Source: Shinella sp032095155
GTDB lineage: Bacteria; Pseudomonadota; Alphaproteobacteria; Rhizobiales; Rhizobiaceae
Direction: 5' to 3'
DNA length: 64,000 nucleotides
Assembly (NCBI RefSeq): GCF_049199905.1
Contig: NZ_JBLZPK010000014.1
Span: 124,001 to 188,000, forward strand
The notes beneath the pieces are model-generated. The model was not told the DNA's origin and did not search any database. It saw nothing but the letters and a program-made list of their open reading frames with translations. The translations under genes were made by a program, and so were the position numbers. This document shows, one piece after another, positions 39,432 through 47,974 of the stretch; positions within the stretch are counted from its first letter, which is position 1; each line of letters begins with the position of its first letter.

Positions 39432-42400
39432 TCAGAGATGATGGATCGTCACGTCGGGGCAGGCCTCGCGGGCGAGATCGCAGAGATGCTGGTGGTGCGT
39501 GAGGTAGATCACCTGTCCGCCCGTCGCCATGTCACCCATCACCCTGAGCGCATTGAGGGCGCGGCCGTCGTCGAAGGTCTCCATGATGTCGTCGGCGATG
39601 AAGGGCACGATCTCGCGGCTGGCGGCGATCTCGTTATAGCCGGCGACGCGCAGGGCGAGATAAAGCTGGAAGCGCGTGCCCTTGGAGAGGTCCTTCGCCA
39701 GTTTCGAGGCGCCGGAGGCCGCATTGGCGACAAGGAATTCGCCCTCCTTCTCCAGCATCGTCGAGAGACCGGCATATTCGCCGCCGGTGATATCGCGAAA
39801 GGTTTTCGACGCGCGCTCCATCATCGCGCTGCGATGGCGCTCGCGATAGAGCCGCAGCGCCTGCTCGGCCGCGAGAATGCCGGCGCGTGTCGCCATGTAG
39901 CGCCGCGATTTCTCCGCCAGATCCACCAGGGCGGTGCGCCGCCGCTCCTCCAGCACCGCGGCCGCATCGCTGCCGGCGACCTTGGCCAGGGCTTCCTCGG
40001 CCCGCGACCGCGCGACGTGCTGCTCTTCGACTTCCCTGTCGAGACCATCCAGCCGCGCGGCGAGATCGACCTTTTCCGCCACAAGCTGCGCCTCGTCGAC
40101 AACAGCCAGCAGCGCCTCCGCCTCTTCGACGGTGCCGACGCGCATCTGCTGGACGAGATCGCGCCCGACTTCGGCAATGCGGCCGCGCAGGTCATCGCGC
40201 TGCCGATGGGCTTCGAGCAGGATTTCGGCTTCCGCGAGGCTTTCACAGCCGAGGAGGGCGAAGATTTCGCCAAGCCGCGCGGTCAGCACGGCGCGGCGCT
40301 CGGCGAGCCCCCTCTCCTCGTCATCCAGCCGAACCAGCATGTCGTCGATGACCTTCGCCCGGTCGCGCACCGTCTCCGCTTCGGCAAGCCGGCGGCCGAT
40401 GGCGGCGACGGTGGCAAGCGGATCATCCGCATCGAAAGGTTGCGAAAGCGCATCGGCGAGCCGGCTTGCATGATTGCCGTAGTCTTGCCGATCCCGCTGC
40501 ATTGCCGCGATACGGTGATCAAGCTCGGCGCGGCGCTCGACATTCTGCGCCAGAGCCTGCAATCCGGGCAGCAGAGCGGCGATGCGCTCGGGCTCAGCGG
40601 GAGCAGCATCCGTCGCAAGCCATGTACCGGCGATTGCCTGCTGCCAGACCTCCAGCCACACGGTGTCAGCAGTATCCGCCTCGTCGGCAGCCCTGCGTCG
40701 CACGTCCACATCCGCCGTCGCACGGGCAAGCCGCTCGGTCGCCGTCAGCCGTTGCGTCTGTAGCGCTTTCAGAGCGTCCTGCCTGTCTTCGGCAAGGAAG
40801 AGGATTTCCTCGAAGGTCGGCCCCACCGCGACGCCATCCTCAAGGAAGCGCGCAAGCCGGGCCGAGACATCGCGCGCCTCATTCTCGACAAGTCCGGCTT
40901 CAACCGCCTGTCGGGCATGCGCAGCAGCCTTCTCCAGCGCGAGAGCACGCCGCTCCAGCCAGGCGGACAGGTCCTGAAGCGTGGTGTCATCCGGAAGGCC
41001 AGCGCTTTTGACGCGTGCGGCAACCTCCGCTTCGACATCCGCAATGGCCTTCTCCAACCGGGCCGTTTCGCCGGCCAGAAGATCGAGCCGTGCGGCGCCT
41101 TCGGCAACGGAGCGTTCCAGCAGGCGGATTTCGGAAAGGCGGTCGGCATTGCGCAGCCGTGCCTCGCGGGCGCGGTCGTCGTCCTGCATCCGCGCCTCGA
41201 AAGCGGCTGCCGTCTCCCGGTCGAGGCGGACGAGATGGACCTGCCAAGCCGCATCGCGCAGGTCGCGGAGCTGTCCGGCATGCTCTTCGCCCGCCGCACC
41301 CGTCGCCGTCACCAGCGCGGTCAGCATCGCCTTGGCGGACGCGGCTTCGCGCTCGGCCGCAACGACCTGCTCGCGGTGCCGGCGAAGCGTCTCCGCCGCA
41401 GCCTCCTGCCGCCGGCGCAGGTCCTCCAGCACCGATGCCGTTGGCACGGCCATGCCCTCCAGCGCGGCCTCCGTGCCGGACCAAGGCGTCAAACGCATCT
41501 TTGCCGCTTCCGCCTCCTGGCGTGCAAGGGCGACAAGGCGCCGGCTTTCCCGCAGGCGTGCGGGAAGATCGCCGGAGCGGGCGGCGCGCAGGGCGGCGGA
41601 GAGTGCCGATTGCGTTTCGTCATCGCCGACTGCCTCCGCCCCGCCAAAGGCTTCCGCCTTTTCGCGCGCAGCCTCCCGCGCCTCTTGCGCATCCTTCAGT
41701 TCGCGTTGGGCGGCCTCCCGACGCTCGGCAAGGGCCGCGCGGCGGGAAAGCAGGCTCGTCAGCCGCTCGGCAAGGCCGGCGGGCAGCAGGATATCGGCAG
41801 GGTTCGTCTCCGCCGGCAGATCCAGGGCGAGGATGTTTGCGGCGATCGTCGCGACCAGCCTGTCGCGGTCGGCGATACGGGATGCGAGGTCCAGCGTGGC
41901 GGTGCGGAAGCGTGCCTCCAGGGCAGAGCCGGAGAGCGCGGCGAGGTCTGCTTCGACGGCAAAGACCGCGTTGTCTTCCGAAAGCCCGGCCCGTTCCGCC
42001 ATGCAGCGCTCGTGCTCTGAAAGCACGCGCGCCGCGCGGGCCGCGATTTCCGCTTCCTCGCGGGCCAGCTCGCCCGTCAGCCCGCGCCAGGTCGCGGGCG
42101 GCGTTTCGCCGAGGTCGAAAGCGCCGAGTTCCGCGCGTAGCGCCCGCAGGCGTGCAAGATAGGGCAGCGCGGTCAGGCAGCGTTCGGCCTGTTGGAGGGA
42201 CGCACGCGCCGCAGCCCGGGCCGCGGTCGCCGTGTCATGGCGTTCGGTGGCGGCGTCGCGTTCGCGCACCAGAATGCCGTAGTCGCGAGCGGCGATGTCG
42301 AGCGCCTTGCGCTCGGCGGCGAGCGCCTCGATTTCGGCTTTCAATGTGGAAAGCCCATGCCGGCGGCCGGCGGGGCGGTAGAATTCGTCAGCCTGGGCTT

Positions 42401-42902
42401 TCAGGGCGGCAAGGCTGGACGCCATGTCGGAGAGGCCGGAGCTGGCAGAGAAGAGCATGGCGCCGAGTTCGCCTTCGCTCTTCAGAATGTCCTCGCCACC
42501 TTTTTCGATGCTTTCGTCATCGAGCGAGAACATGGTGCGGTAGGCATTGCGGTCCATGCCGCCGAGAACGGAAGCGAAAAGCGTATCGGGCAAGGGCCGG
42601 TCGTCAGCGGTGACGAGTGTGGCCTGGTTGCGCTTCAGGCGATAGGCTTCGTGATGCTCCGCGCCGACGGAAAACCGGCCACCGACCCGCATCAGGGGAT
42701 AAGGATGCAGGAAGCCGTAGGCGCTGGTGCGCTCGATGCCGAAGAGCACGTCGAGATAGGCGGAAAACAGCGTCGACTTGCCGGCCTCGTTGGGGCCGTA
42801 GACGAGGTGGAAATCCGGCCTGCCCGGCTGCGCCGCGCCGAAATCGAGGCTGCGCTCGGTGAACTTGCCGTAGCGGGTGAGATCGAGACGGTCGAGACGC
42901 AT
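39432..42902 (-). CDS. YhaN-like SbcC-type ATPase
   Basis: A 1156-residue AAA-type ATPase of the SMC/SbcC/Rad50 group. The N-terminal half-site holds MRLDRLDLTRYGKF and Walker A GPNEAGKST (about residue 36). A very long coiled-coil region (about 180-950) is rich in Ala, Glu and Arg. The C-terminal half-site has the signature-like LAKDLSKGTRFQLYLALRVA, Walker B VPFIADDIMETFDD and the H-loop ITHHQHL-type YLTHHQHL. It starts at 42902, overlapping the stop of the SbcD-like phosphoesterase by one base (TGATG). The pair should act as one nuclease complex on DNA ends. The substrate in alphaproteobacteria has not been established as far as I know. Confidence 0.88.
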   Translation of the reverse strand: MRLDRLDLTRYGKFTERSLDFGAAQPGRPDFHLVYGPNEAGKSTLFSAYLDVLFGIERTSAYGFLHPYPLMRVGGRFSVGAEHHEAYRLKRNQATLVTADDRPLPDTLFASVLGGMDRNAYRTMFSLDDESIEKGGEDILKSEGELGAMLFSASSGLSDMASSLAALKAQADEFYRPAGRRHGLSTLKAEIEALAAERKALDIAARDYGILVRERDAATERHDTATAARAAARASLQQAERCLTALPYLARLRALRAELGAFDLGETPPATWRGLTGELAREEAEIAARAARVLSEHERCMAERAGLSEDNAVFAVEADLAALSGSALEARFRTATLDLASRIADRDRLVATIAANILALDLPAETNPADILLPAGLAERLTSLLSRRAALAERREAAQRELKDAQEAREAAREKAEAFGGAEAVGDDETQSALSAALRAARSGDLPARLRESRRLVALARQEAEAAKMRLTPWSGTEAALEGMAVPTASVLEDLRRRQEAAAETLRRHREQVVAAEREAASAKAMLTALVTATGAAGEEHAGQLRDLRDAAWQVHLVRLDRETAAAFEARMQDDDRAREARLRNADRLSEIRLLERSVAEGAARLDLLAGETARLEKAIADVEAEVAARVKSAGLPDDTTLQDLSAWLERRALALEKAAAHARQAVEAGLVENEARDVSARLARFLEDGVAVGPTFEEILFLAEDRQDALKALQTQRLTATERLARATADVDVRRRAADEADTADTVWLEVWQQAIAGTWLATDAAPAEPERIAALLPGLQALAQNVERRAELDHRIAAMQRDRQDYGNHASRLADALSQPFDADDPLATVAAIGRRLAEAETVRDRAKVIDDMLVRLDDEERGLAERRAVLTARLGEIFALLGCESLAEAEILLEAHRQRDDLRGRIAEVGRDLVQQMRVGTVEEAEALLAVVDEAQLVAEKVDLAARLDGLDREVEEQHVARSRAEEALAKVAGSDAAAVLEERRRTALVDLAEKSRRYMATRAGILAAEQALRLYRERHRSAMMERASKTFRDITGGEYAGLSTMLEKEGEFLVANAASGASKLAKDLSKGTRFQLYLALRVAGYNEIAASREIVPFIADDIMETFDDGRALNALRVMGDMATGGQVIYLTHHQHLCDLAREACPDVTIHHL

Positions 42903-44170
42903 CAGGCCCTCTCGCCTCCACCGCCGAGGCGCGCCACCACGGTATCCGATCCCTCGAGCGCGAGGTCGGAGAGCAAAGCCTCTTCCGCCGCCTCATCGCC
43001 CGCCAGCAGGCCGCGCGCCTCCTTGGGCAGCTGGCGCAGCACATCCGCCAGCGTCTCGCGCAGTTCCGCGCGATAGGCGTGGGTCGCGAGAACATCCTCC
43101 CGCATCAGCCGGGCCAGCTCGGTGATCGGCCCCGCATCCGCACCGGCGTCGGCGAGCGATGCGGATACGGTGAGTTCGACCGCTTCGATCCAGCATTCGC
43201 CGAGCGAGGCGGCAAGGTTCTGCACCTCGCCGAGCAGCAGGTCCTCATCGCGGCGCAAACGCCAGGCGAGCGGGGTGGCGCCCGTCATGGCGAGGCGCGC
43301 GACGAGATGGGCGCCGTTTGCTGCCTCACGGGCTTTGGAAAGCACGGCTTCCGTGCGATCGAGCATACCGTGCCAGTCGTCTATGCCGGAGAGATCGACG
43401 GAAAGACGCTCGAAGACCGCGACGGCGACGGGACGCTCCTCGCAGGTGATCACGCCATCCTCGCCGACCGTGGCGAGCGTGACGCCCTTGGCGCCGCCTT
43501 CATTGATGTCGCGGCCCTGCGGATTGCCGGGCATGACGATCCACGGCCGCTCCTGATGCACACGCCGCTGGTGGATATGGCCGAGCGCCCAATAGTCGAA
43601 GCCGTGGGCGACAAGGTCCGGAACGCTTGTCGGCGCATAGGGATCGTGACGGCTGCCGCCGGCAAGGCTCGTATGCAGCATGCCGATATTGACGGCATCG
43701 GCCACCGGCGCGCGGAACGTCGGCAGCAGCGAGGCCGGTGCGTGCGGCTGGGCGAAGCTGACGCCGTGCACATGGATGTCCCGGCCGTTTTCCAGCGCGC
43801 CGGCTTTGACGGGTTTGCCGCGCCCGTCGAAGAGATGCACGTTGGGCGGAAAGGTCAGTTCGCGGGTGATCTGCGACTGCGCATCGTGGTTGCCGCGAAT
43901 GAGGAAGACGCGGATGCCGGCCGTCTCCAGCCGCCGCATTTCGCCCATCAGGAAGAGCGCCGTGGCCATCGAAGTTTGCGCCCCGTCATAGAGGTCGCCG
44001 GCGATCAAGACGGCATCCACCGCCTCTCCGATGGCGAGATCGACGATGCGCGAAAGGGCTTTGCGCGTGGCACCGCGCACGAGATCGCCGAGTTCGGCAT
44101 TGCGCAGCGCCAGCGACGAAAGCGGCGAATCGAGATGCAGGTCTGCGGTGTGGATGAAGCGGAAAGGCAT
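42902..44170 (-). CDS. YhaO-like SbcD-type DNA repair metallophosphoesterase
   Basis: A 422-residue calcineurin-like phosphoesterase, partner of the YhaN-like ATPase. The metal-binding motifs are FRFIHTADLHLDSP, VDAVLIAGDLYDG, RVFLIRGNHDAQ, IGMLHTSL and WALGHIHQRR, the Mre11/SbcD set. The C-terminal 130 residues are helical and probably bind the ATPase coiled coil. The ATG at 44170 is preferred: it begins right at the conserved PFRFIHTADLH, and the upstream extension is not family-like. It leads the two-gene operon. Confidence 0.9.
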   Translation of the reverse strand: MPFRFIHTADLHLDSPLSSLALRNAELGDLVRGATRKALSRIVDLAIGEAVDAVLIAGDLYDGAQTSMATALFLMGEMRRLETAGIRVFLIRGNHDAQSQITRELTFPPNVHLFDGRGKPVKAGALENGRDIHVHGVSFAQPHAPASLLPTFRAPVADAVNIGMLHTSLAGGSRHDPYAPTSVPDLVAHGFDYWALGHIHQRRVHQERPWIVMPGNPQGRDINEGGAKGVTLATVGEDGVITCEERPVAVAVFERLSVDLSGIDDWHGMLDRTEAVLSKAREAANGAHLVARLAMTGATPLAWRLRRDEDLLLGEVQNLAASLGECWIEAVELTVSASLADAGADAGPITELARLMREDVLATHAYRAELRETLADVLRQLPKEARGLLAGDEAAEEALLSDLALEGSDTVVARLGGGGERA

Positions 44171-44361
44171 GGCCGGACAATCGCCTCCCCCCTCCTCCGG
44201 GTCAATGCTTGCGGGCCAAAGGGGGCCGTTATGCAGGGAAAATCGCCCCACCCCGAAAAGGGCAGCGAAAAGCCGAGAATAATGCCGGGAGCATGACCGT
44301 TCGCATTTACAGTGATCGTTCAATATATATGATCAAATTATCCGAAAAGCTTCGTGATCAT

Positions 44362-44390
44362 TTGACATGGTACCTCATAATACCTATATT
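44362..44390 (+). promoter_or_regulatory. Near-consensus promoter for the MarR gene
   Basis: TTGACA (44362-44367), 17 bases, TATATT (44385-44390). Two TGATCA palindromes lie just upstream (44330-44335 and 44355-44360), one adjoining the -35 box, and could be operator sites. The ATG at 44398 is only 8 bases past the -10 box. Confidence 0.7.
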
Positions 44391-44397
44391 CCACCTC

Positions 44398-44892
44398 ATG
44401 AGTAGCACGATAGAAATCTCCCAAGGCATGTTCAAACTCTACCATCAGGTGAGCCGCCTGGTGAATGAGTGCATGATGGACGAAGGTGTGTCGCTCGCCC
44501 GCAGCAAGTTCCTGCTTCTTCTCGAATGCCAGGGCCCTCAGCGGTCGACGGATATTGCCTGCGCCCTCGGTTTCGCACCCCGTACGGTTACGGAAGCGAT
44601 CGATGGTCTTGAGCGCGACAAGCTGGTCAAGCGCGATCCCGATCCGAAGGACCGCCGTGCCAAGATCGTCTCGATTACGGATATGGGCCGGACCGTCATC
44701 TCGGCCGCCCAGCAGCCGCAACACAAGACGATCGAGGCGATCTTCGCCGTTCTGACCGAAGATCAGAAGCAGCACATGAAGGAAATCATCCGCTGTCTCA
44801 GCGAGAAGACCGACGAGCTGCAACGGGAACGCGACAAGAGCGCGGACGATGCCGGCGTGGCACCTGCCCGTCCCCTGCAGGCCGTCAGCTAG
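44398..44892 (+). CDS. MarR-family transcriptional regulator
   Basis: A 164-residue winged-helix regulator. The MarR pattern is clear: FKLYHQVSRLVNECMMDEGVSLARSKFLLLLE, STDIACALGFAPRTVTEAIDGLERDKLVKRDPDPKDRRAKIVSIT (quoted in parts), followed by the dimerisation helices. The wing has the usual DxRxx (DPKDRRAK). Two starts are possible: ATG 44398, which with the promoter above would give a leaderless or almost leaderless message, or ATG 44428, which has a weak AAGG before it. The effector and target are unknown. It is divergent from the yhaO-yhaN operon, which it may control. Confidence 0.88.
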   Translation: MSSTIEISQGMFKLYHQVSRLVNECMMDEGVSLARSKFLLLLECQGPQRSTDIACALGFAPRTVTEAIDGLERDKLVKRDPDPKDRRAKIVSITDMGRTVISAAQQPQHKTIEAIFAVLTEDQKQHMKEIIRCLSEKTDELQRERDKSADDAGVAPARPLQAVS

Positions 44893-44912
44893 TTTGAACA
44901 GTACGACAATCG

Positions 44913-44944
44913 AAAAGGCCGGGACCGCGAGATCCCGGCCTTTT
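44913..44944. terminator. Bidirectional terminator after the MarR gene
   Basis: AAAAGGCCGGGA, an 8-base loop, TCCCGGCCTTTT. It has T-runs on both strands and lies between the convergent MarR and phytase/esterase-like genes. Confidence 0.9.
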
Positions 44945-45011
44945 CATTTGCGCGTCTTTCAATACGCCGCCCGGCGCCTCCCCTCAAGGAAAGGCGCCGG
45001 ATCGCGGATCC

Positions 45012-47204
45012 TTACATCGCGTTGATCGGACCGATGCCGAAGAACAGCGTTTCGCCGGAGGAATCGTCCACACCGTCATTGTCGGTGACAACGAACCCGT
45101 TGCCGGCGGCGTCGATGGCAAAACCCTCGACCTTGTCGACGACATAGCCGTTGGTGGCCTTGAGGTCGGGAATGAGGTCGCGAACCTCTTCCTTCTTGAC
45201 GACCGGGAGTTCGCCGCCGAGCTTGGCCGGCTTCAGATCGGCAAGGGCGACGCGGTAGAGCTTCTTCAGCTTGGCCGCCTGGCCGATCAGGTTGTCACGC
45301 TCGATGATATAGGCGTAGTCACCGTTCGCGGCGATTTCCGACAGACCGACCCAGCCGCTTTCCGTCTTTTCGAGCGGATAGTGAACGGCGCCCCATTCCT
45401 TGGACGACGGCTTGTAGGAGACGAGCTTCACGAAGCCCTTCTCGTCGTCGCCCCATTCGCGCTGCACGGCCATCCAGAGCGTTAGGTCGTCGCCTTCGCC
45501 GACGCTGGTGATGCCTTCGAAGCCGAAGCGCTTTTCGTGGGCGCGCAGCTCGGCGGGAATGGCGATTTCCTTGTCGATCTCGCCCTTCTCGGTCACGTGG
45601 ATGATGGCATGGCCGACGAGCTTGTCGGCATCGCCTTCATTGGCAAGCCAGTAGCCGCCTTCGCCATCCGGCGTCAGGCCTTCGCTGTCGAGCTTCTGGG
45701 CGGCGGCACCGTTGCGGGTGATGCGCAGCGCATCGACGATCTTCGCCGGCTTGGCGGTGGCGTCGATCGTGAAGATCGTCGGCTGCGAGGCGTAGAAGCT
45801 GTCGTTGACAGCGACGATCATGCCCGGCTTGTCCTTGACAGGAGCGAGGCCCGACAGGGCGCCGAAGCCGATAAGCTCGCCGTCCTTCTCGGTGGAGACG
45901 ATCTGCGGATAGGTCGCCTCGCCTTCGGCACGCTCGTAGAGCATGACATGCGAACGCGCACCGCCGTCCTCGACGAGATCGGCCTCGTTGGCGGTCACGA
46001 AAAGGTTGCGGCCCGGAATGGCGACGGCGCCTTCCGGCGCGATGCCCGACGGCAGGAGCTGGAGAAGCTGCGGCTCTGCACCCGTGTCCTTGTAGACGCC
46101 GACGATCGACGCGCGCTCGGCGAGCACGAAAAACAGATTGTCGTCGCCGAACTTGGCGGCCTCAAGGCCTTCCGGCTCGACGCCCTTCTTGTTGCGCTTG
46201 TCTGGATAGTGGCCGATTTTGGCGATCTCGCGCTCGAAGGCAGTGCCGTTCTCATAGAGGACCTTGCCGTCCTTGCCGAAGATGGTGAAGCCGCGCGCGC
46301 CGCCCTTCCAGTCGCCTTCATTGGCAACGACGAGACGGTCATCGTCCAGCCACTTCACGGCGTCGGGTTCGCGGGCAACGTCCTTCACGTCACCGGTGAA
46401 TTTCAGCGCGCCGTCCTTCTTGGTATCGACGCCTTCCAGGCTGACCGTGCCGGCGGAGAAATGGGTCTTCACCGTCGCCGTCTTGCCGTCGATGATGACG
46501 ATATGATTGTTTTCCTGCAGCGTCAGGGCGATTTCGTCCTGGCTGTTGAAGGAAACGAATTCCGGTTCCGGATCATCGCCGGCGACTTCGGCCAGACCGG
46601 TCAGCGCGACATGCTTGATCGAGCCGCAATCGACGACACCGTCCTTCAGCGACAGGATCACGAGGTCGCCGGCCGGCATCTGCGGCAGGTCGCCGTCATT
46701 GACGTCTTCGTCGCGCTCGTTCTCAATGGCGATGGCGGCGAGGGTCTTGTCCTTGTTCAGCGCAATCGAGTCCGGCTGACCACCAAGGTCGCAGGTCGCG
46801 TCGATCTTTTTAGAGACGAGATCGACCTGGGCGAGCACGCCCGACGGCTTGACGAAGCTTTCACGCGTGTTGACGGCGACCAGCGCCTTGCCAGCGGCAA
46901 CGGCAACGGATGTCGGCTCGCCTTCGAAGGTGACGGAGCCGCCGGCCTTCGGGGCCCTGGCGTCGGTGATGTCGATGATGCCGATCGCCTTGTTCGGGCT
47001 GTCGGAATAGACGAGCGTGTTGCCGTCTTCGGAGGCGGCGATGATTTCCGCCGACGTCGGCGTCGCCTTGTCCTTGCCCTCGGGCAGGTTATCGGCAACG
47101 GCGAAGGACGCAATGCGATTGAATACGGGCTCGGCGCTGGCGGCAGAGGCCACCGATGCGGCGAGAACCGCGGCCAGCGCCGCGGTGAGGGAACGGGTTT
47201 TCAT
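45012..47204 (-). CDS. Secreted esterase-like phytase-family protein
   Basis: A 730-residue protein. A signal peptide (KTRSLTAALAAVLAASVASAASA, cut before EPVF) directs it to the periplasm or outside. The N-terminal half has beta-propeller character (IGIIDITDARAPKAGGSVTFEGEP, GVLAQVDLVSKKIDATCDLGGQPDSIAL in parts). The C-terminal half matches the esterase-like activity of phytase domain, with LDSEGLTPDGEGGYWLANEGD, FGFEGITSVGEGDDLTLW and a final DKVEGFAIDAAGNGFVVTDNDG. These repeated EGL/EGI/EGF segments are typical. The substrate is not predictable; a phosphate ester is possible. It is a single gene, with terminators on one side. Confidence 0.8.
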   Translation of the reverse strand: MKTRSLTAALAAVLAASVASAASAEPVFNRIASFAVADNLPEGKDKATPTSAEIIAASEDGNTLVYSDSPNKAIGIIDITDARAPKAGGSVTFEGEPTSVAVAAGKALVAVNTRESFVKPSGVLAQVDLVSKKIDATCDLGGQPDSIALNKDKTLAAIAIENERDEDVNDGDLPQMPAGDLVILSLKDGVVDCGSIKHVALTGLAEVAGDDPEPEFVSFNSQDEIALTLQENNHIVIIDGKTATVKTHFSAGTVSLEGVDTKKDGALKFTGDVKDVAREPDAVKWLDDDRLVVANEGDWKGGARGFTIFGKDGKVLYENGTAFEREIAKIGHYPDKRNKKGVEPEGLEAAKFGDDNLFFVLAERASIVGVYKDTGAEPQLLQLLPSGIAPEGAVAIPGRNLFVTANEADLVEDGGARSHVMLYERAEGEATYPQIVSTEKDGELIGFGALSGLAPVKDKPGMIVAVNDSFYASQPTIFTIDATAKPAKIVDALRITRNGAAAQKLDSEGLTPDGEGGYWLANEGDADKLVGHAIIHVTEKGEIDKEIAIPAELRAHEKRFGFEGITSVGEGDDLTLWMAVQREWGDDEKGFVKLVSYKPSSKEWGAVHYPLEKTESGWVGLSEIAANGDYAYIIERDNLIGQAAKLKKLYRVALADLKPAKLGGELPVVKKEEVRDLIPDLKATNGYVVDKVEGFAIDAAGNGFVVTDNDGVDDSSGETLFFGIGPINAM

Positions 47205-47450
47205 GAAATCCTCCGGAATCCGGTTTCTTGGAACCGGGCGGTTCTGAGGCTTTCATGTTACAGGCGCATGACACTTCAGCGACGGTTCCACACGCACAGC
47301 CGCCAAACAAAAGGGGGCCCGGATGAACCGGACCCCGAGCCTGAAATTCAGGATTTGCGGCGGAGTGGATGACCGCTCTGCCCTGCGGCGCCGCGCGTCG
47401 CGAGAACGCGTCCGGGACGCTGCGGAACTTCAGATCTGCGACACAATGCG

Positions 47451-47476
47451 AGCCCCGGGCTCAAATGCCTGGGGCT
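47451..47476 (-). terminator. Possible hairpin downstream of hupB
   Basis: AGCCCC ... GGGGCT with further partial pairing inside, 18 bases past the hupB stop. No T-run follows, so confidence is low. Confidence 0.35.
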
Positions 47477-47493
47477 ACCGCACTGGTTTGGGA

Positions 47494-47769
47494 TCAGCCG
47501 TTGACGGCGTCCTTCAGGCCCTTGCCGGCCGAGAACTTCGGCACGTTGCGAGCCGGGATCTCGATCTCGGCGCCGGTCGAAAGGTTGCGGCCCTTCGAAG
47601 CTTCACGACGCGACACGGAGAAATTGCCGAAACCGACGAGACGAACGTCGCCACCGTTCTTGAGTTCGCCCTGGATCGTTTCGAAAACGGCGTCGACAGC
47701 AGATGCTGCGTCCGTCTTGGAGAGGCCAGACTTCTCGGCGACCGCGGATACGAGTTCATTCTTGTTCAT
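47494..47769 (-). CDS. hupB: DNA-binding protein HU
   Basis: A 91-residue histone-like protein of full family length: MNKNELVSAVAEKSGLSKTDA, then GGDVRLVGFGNFSVSRREAS, the DNA-binding arm GRNLSTGAEIEIPARNVPKF and the C-terminal helix SAGKGLKDAV. It bends and compacts DNA as a homodimer or heterodimer. A ribosome site (AAAGGGGTGG) precedes the ATG at 47769. It is separated from lon by a strong terminator at 47903, so it has its own transcript, as is usual for the clpP-clpX-lon-hupB order. Confidence 0.96.
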   Translation of the reverse strand: MNKNELVSAVAEKSGLSKTDAASAVDAVFETIQGELKNGGDVRLVGFGNFSVSRREASKGRNLSTGAEIEIPARNVPKFSAGKGLKDAVNG

Positions 47770-47902
47770 GTTTCCACCCCTTTCATACGGTTTGAAACGA
47801 CTCATACAAGTCGGGGGCAGAATACGCATCGCCCCTCGCCTCGCAAGAATATTTCGTCGCAATCCCCTGAGAATCCGGGGTTTACACACGTTTTTCAACG
47901 AA

Positions 47903-47928
47903 AAAGACCGGCCGCAAGGCCGGTCTTT
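47903..47928 (-). terminator. Rho-independent terminator after lon
   Basis: AAAGACCGGCC-GCAA-GGCCGGTCTTT. It has T-runs on both strands and lies 47 bases past the lon stop. Confidence 0.92.
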
Positions 47929-47974
47929 TCCTGTTTTGCTCCAAAATGCCGGGCGTTTCACCCGGCATTAAGGC

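Noticed and set aside
39438..42613. Several long plus-strand frames within the YhaN-like gene
   Set aside because: Shadows of a long Ala/Arg/Glu-rich coiled coil at high GC. The Walker motifs prove the leftward frame.
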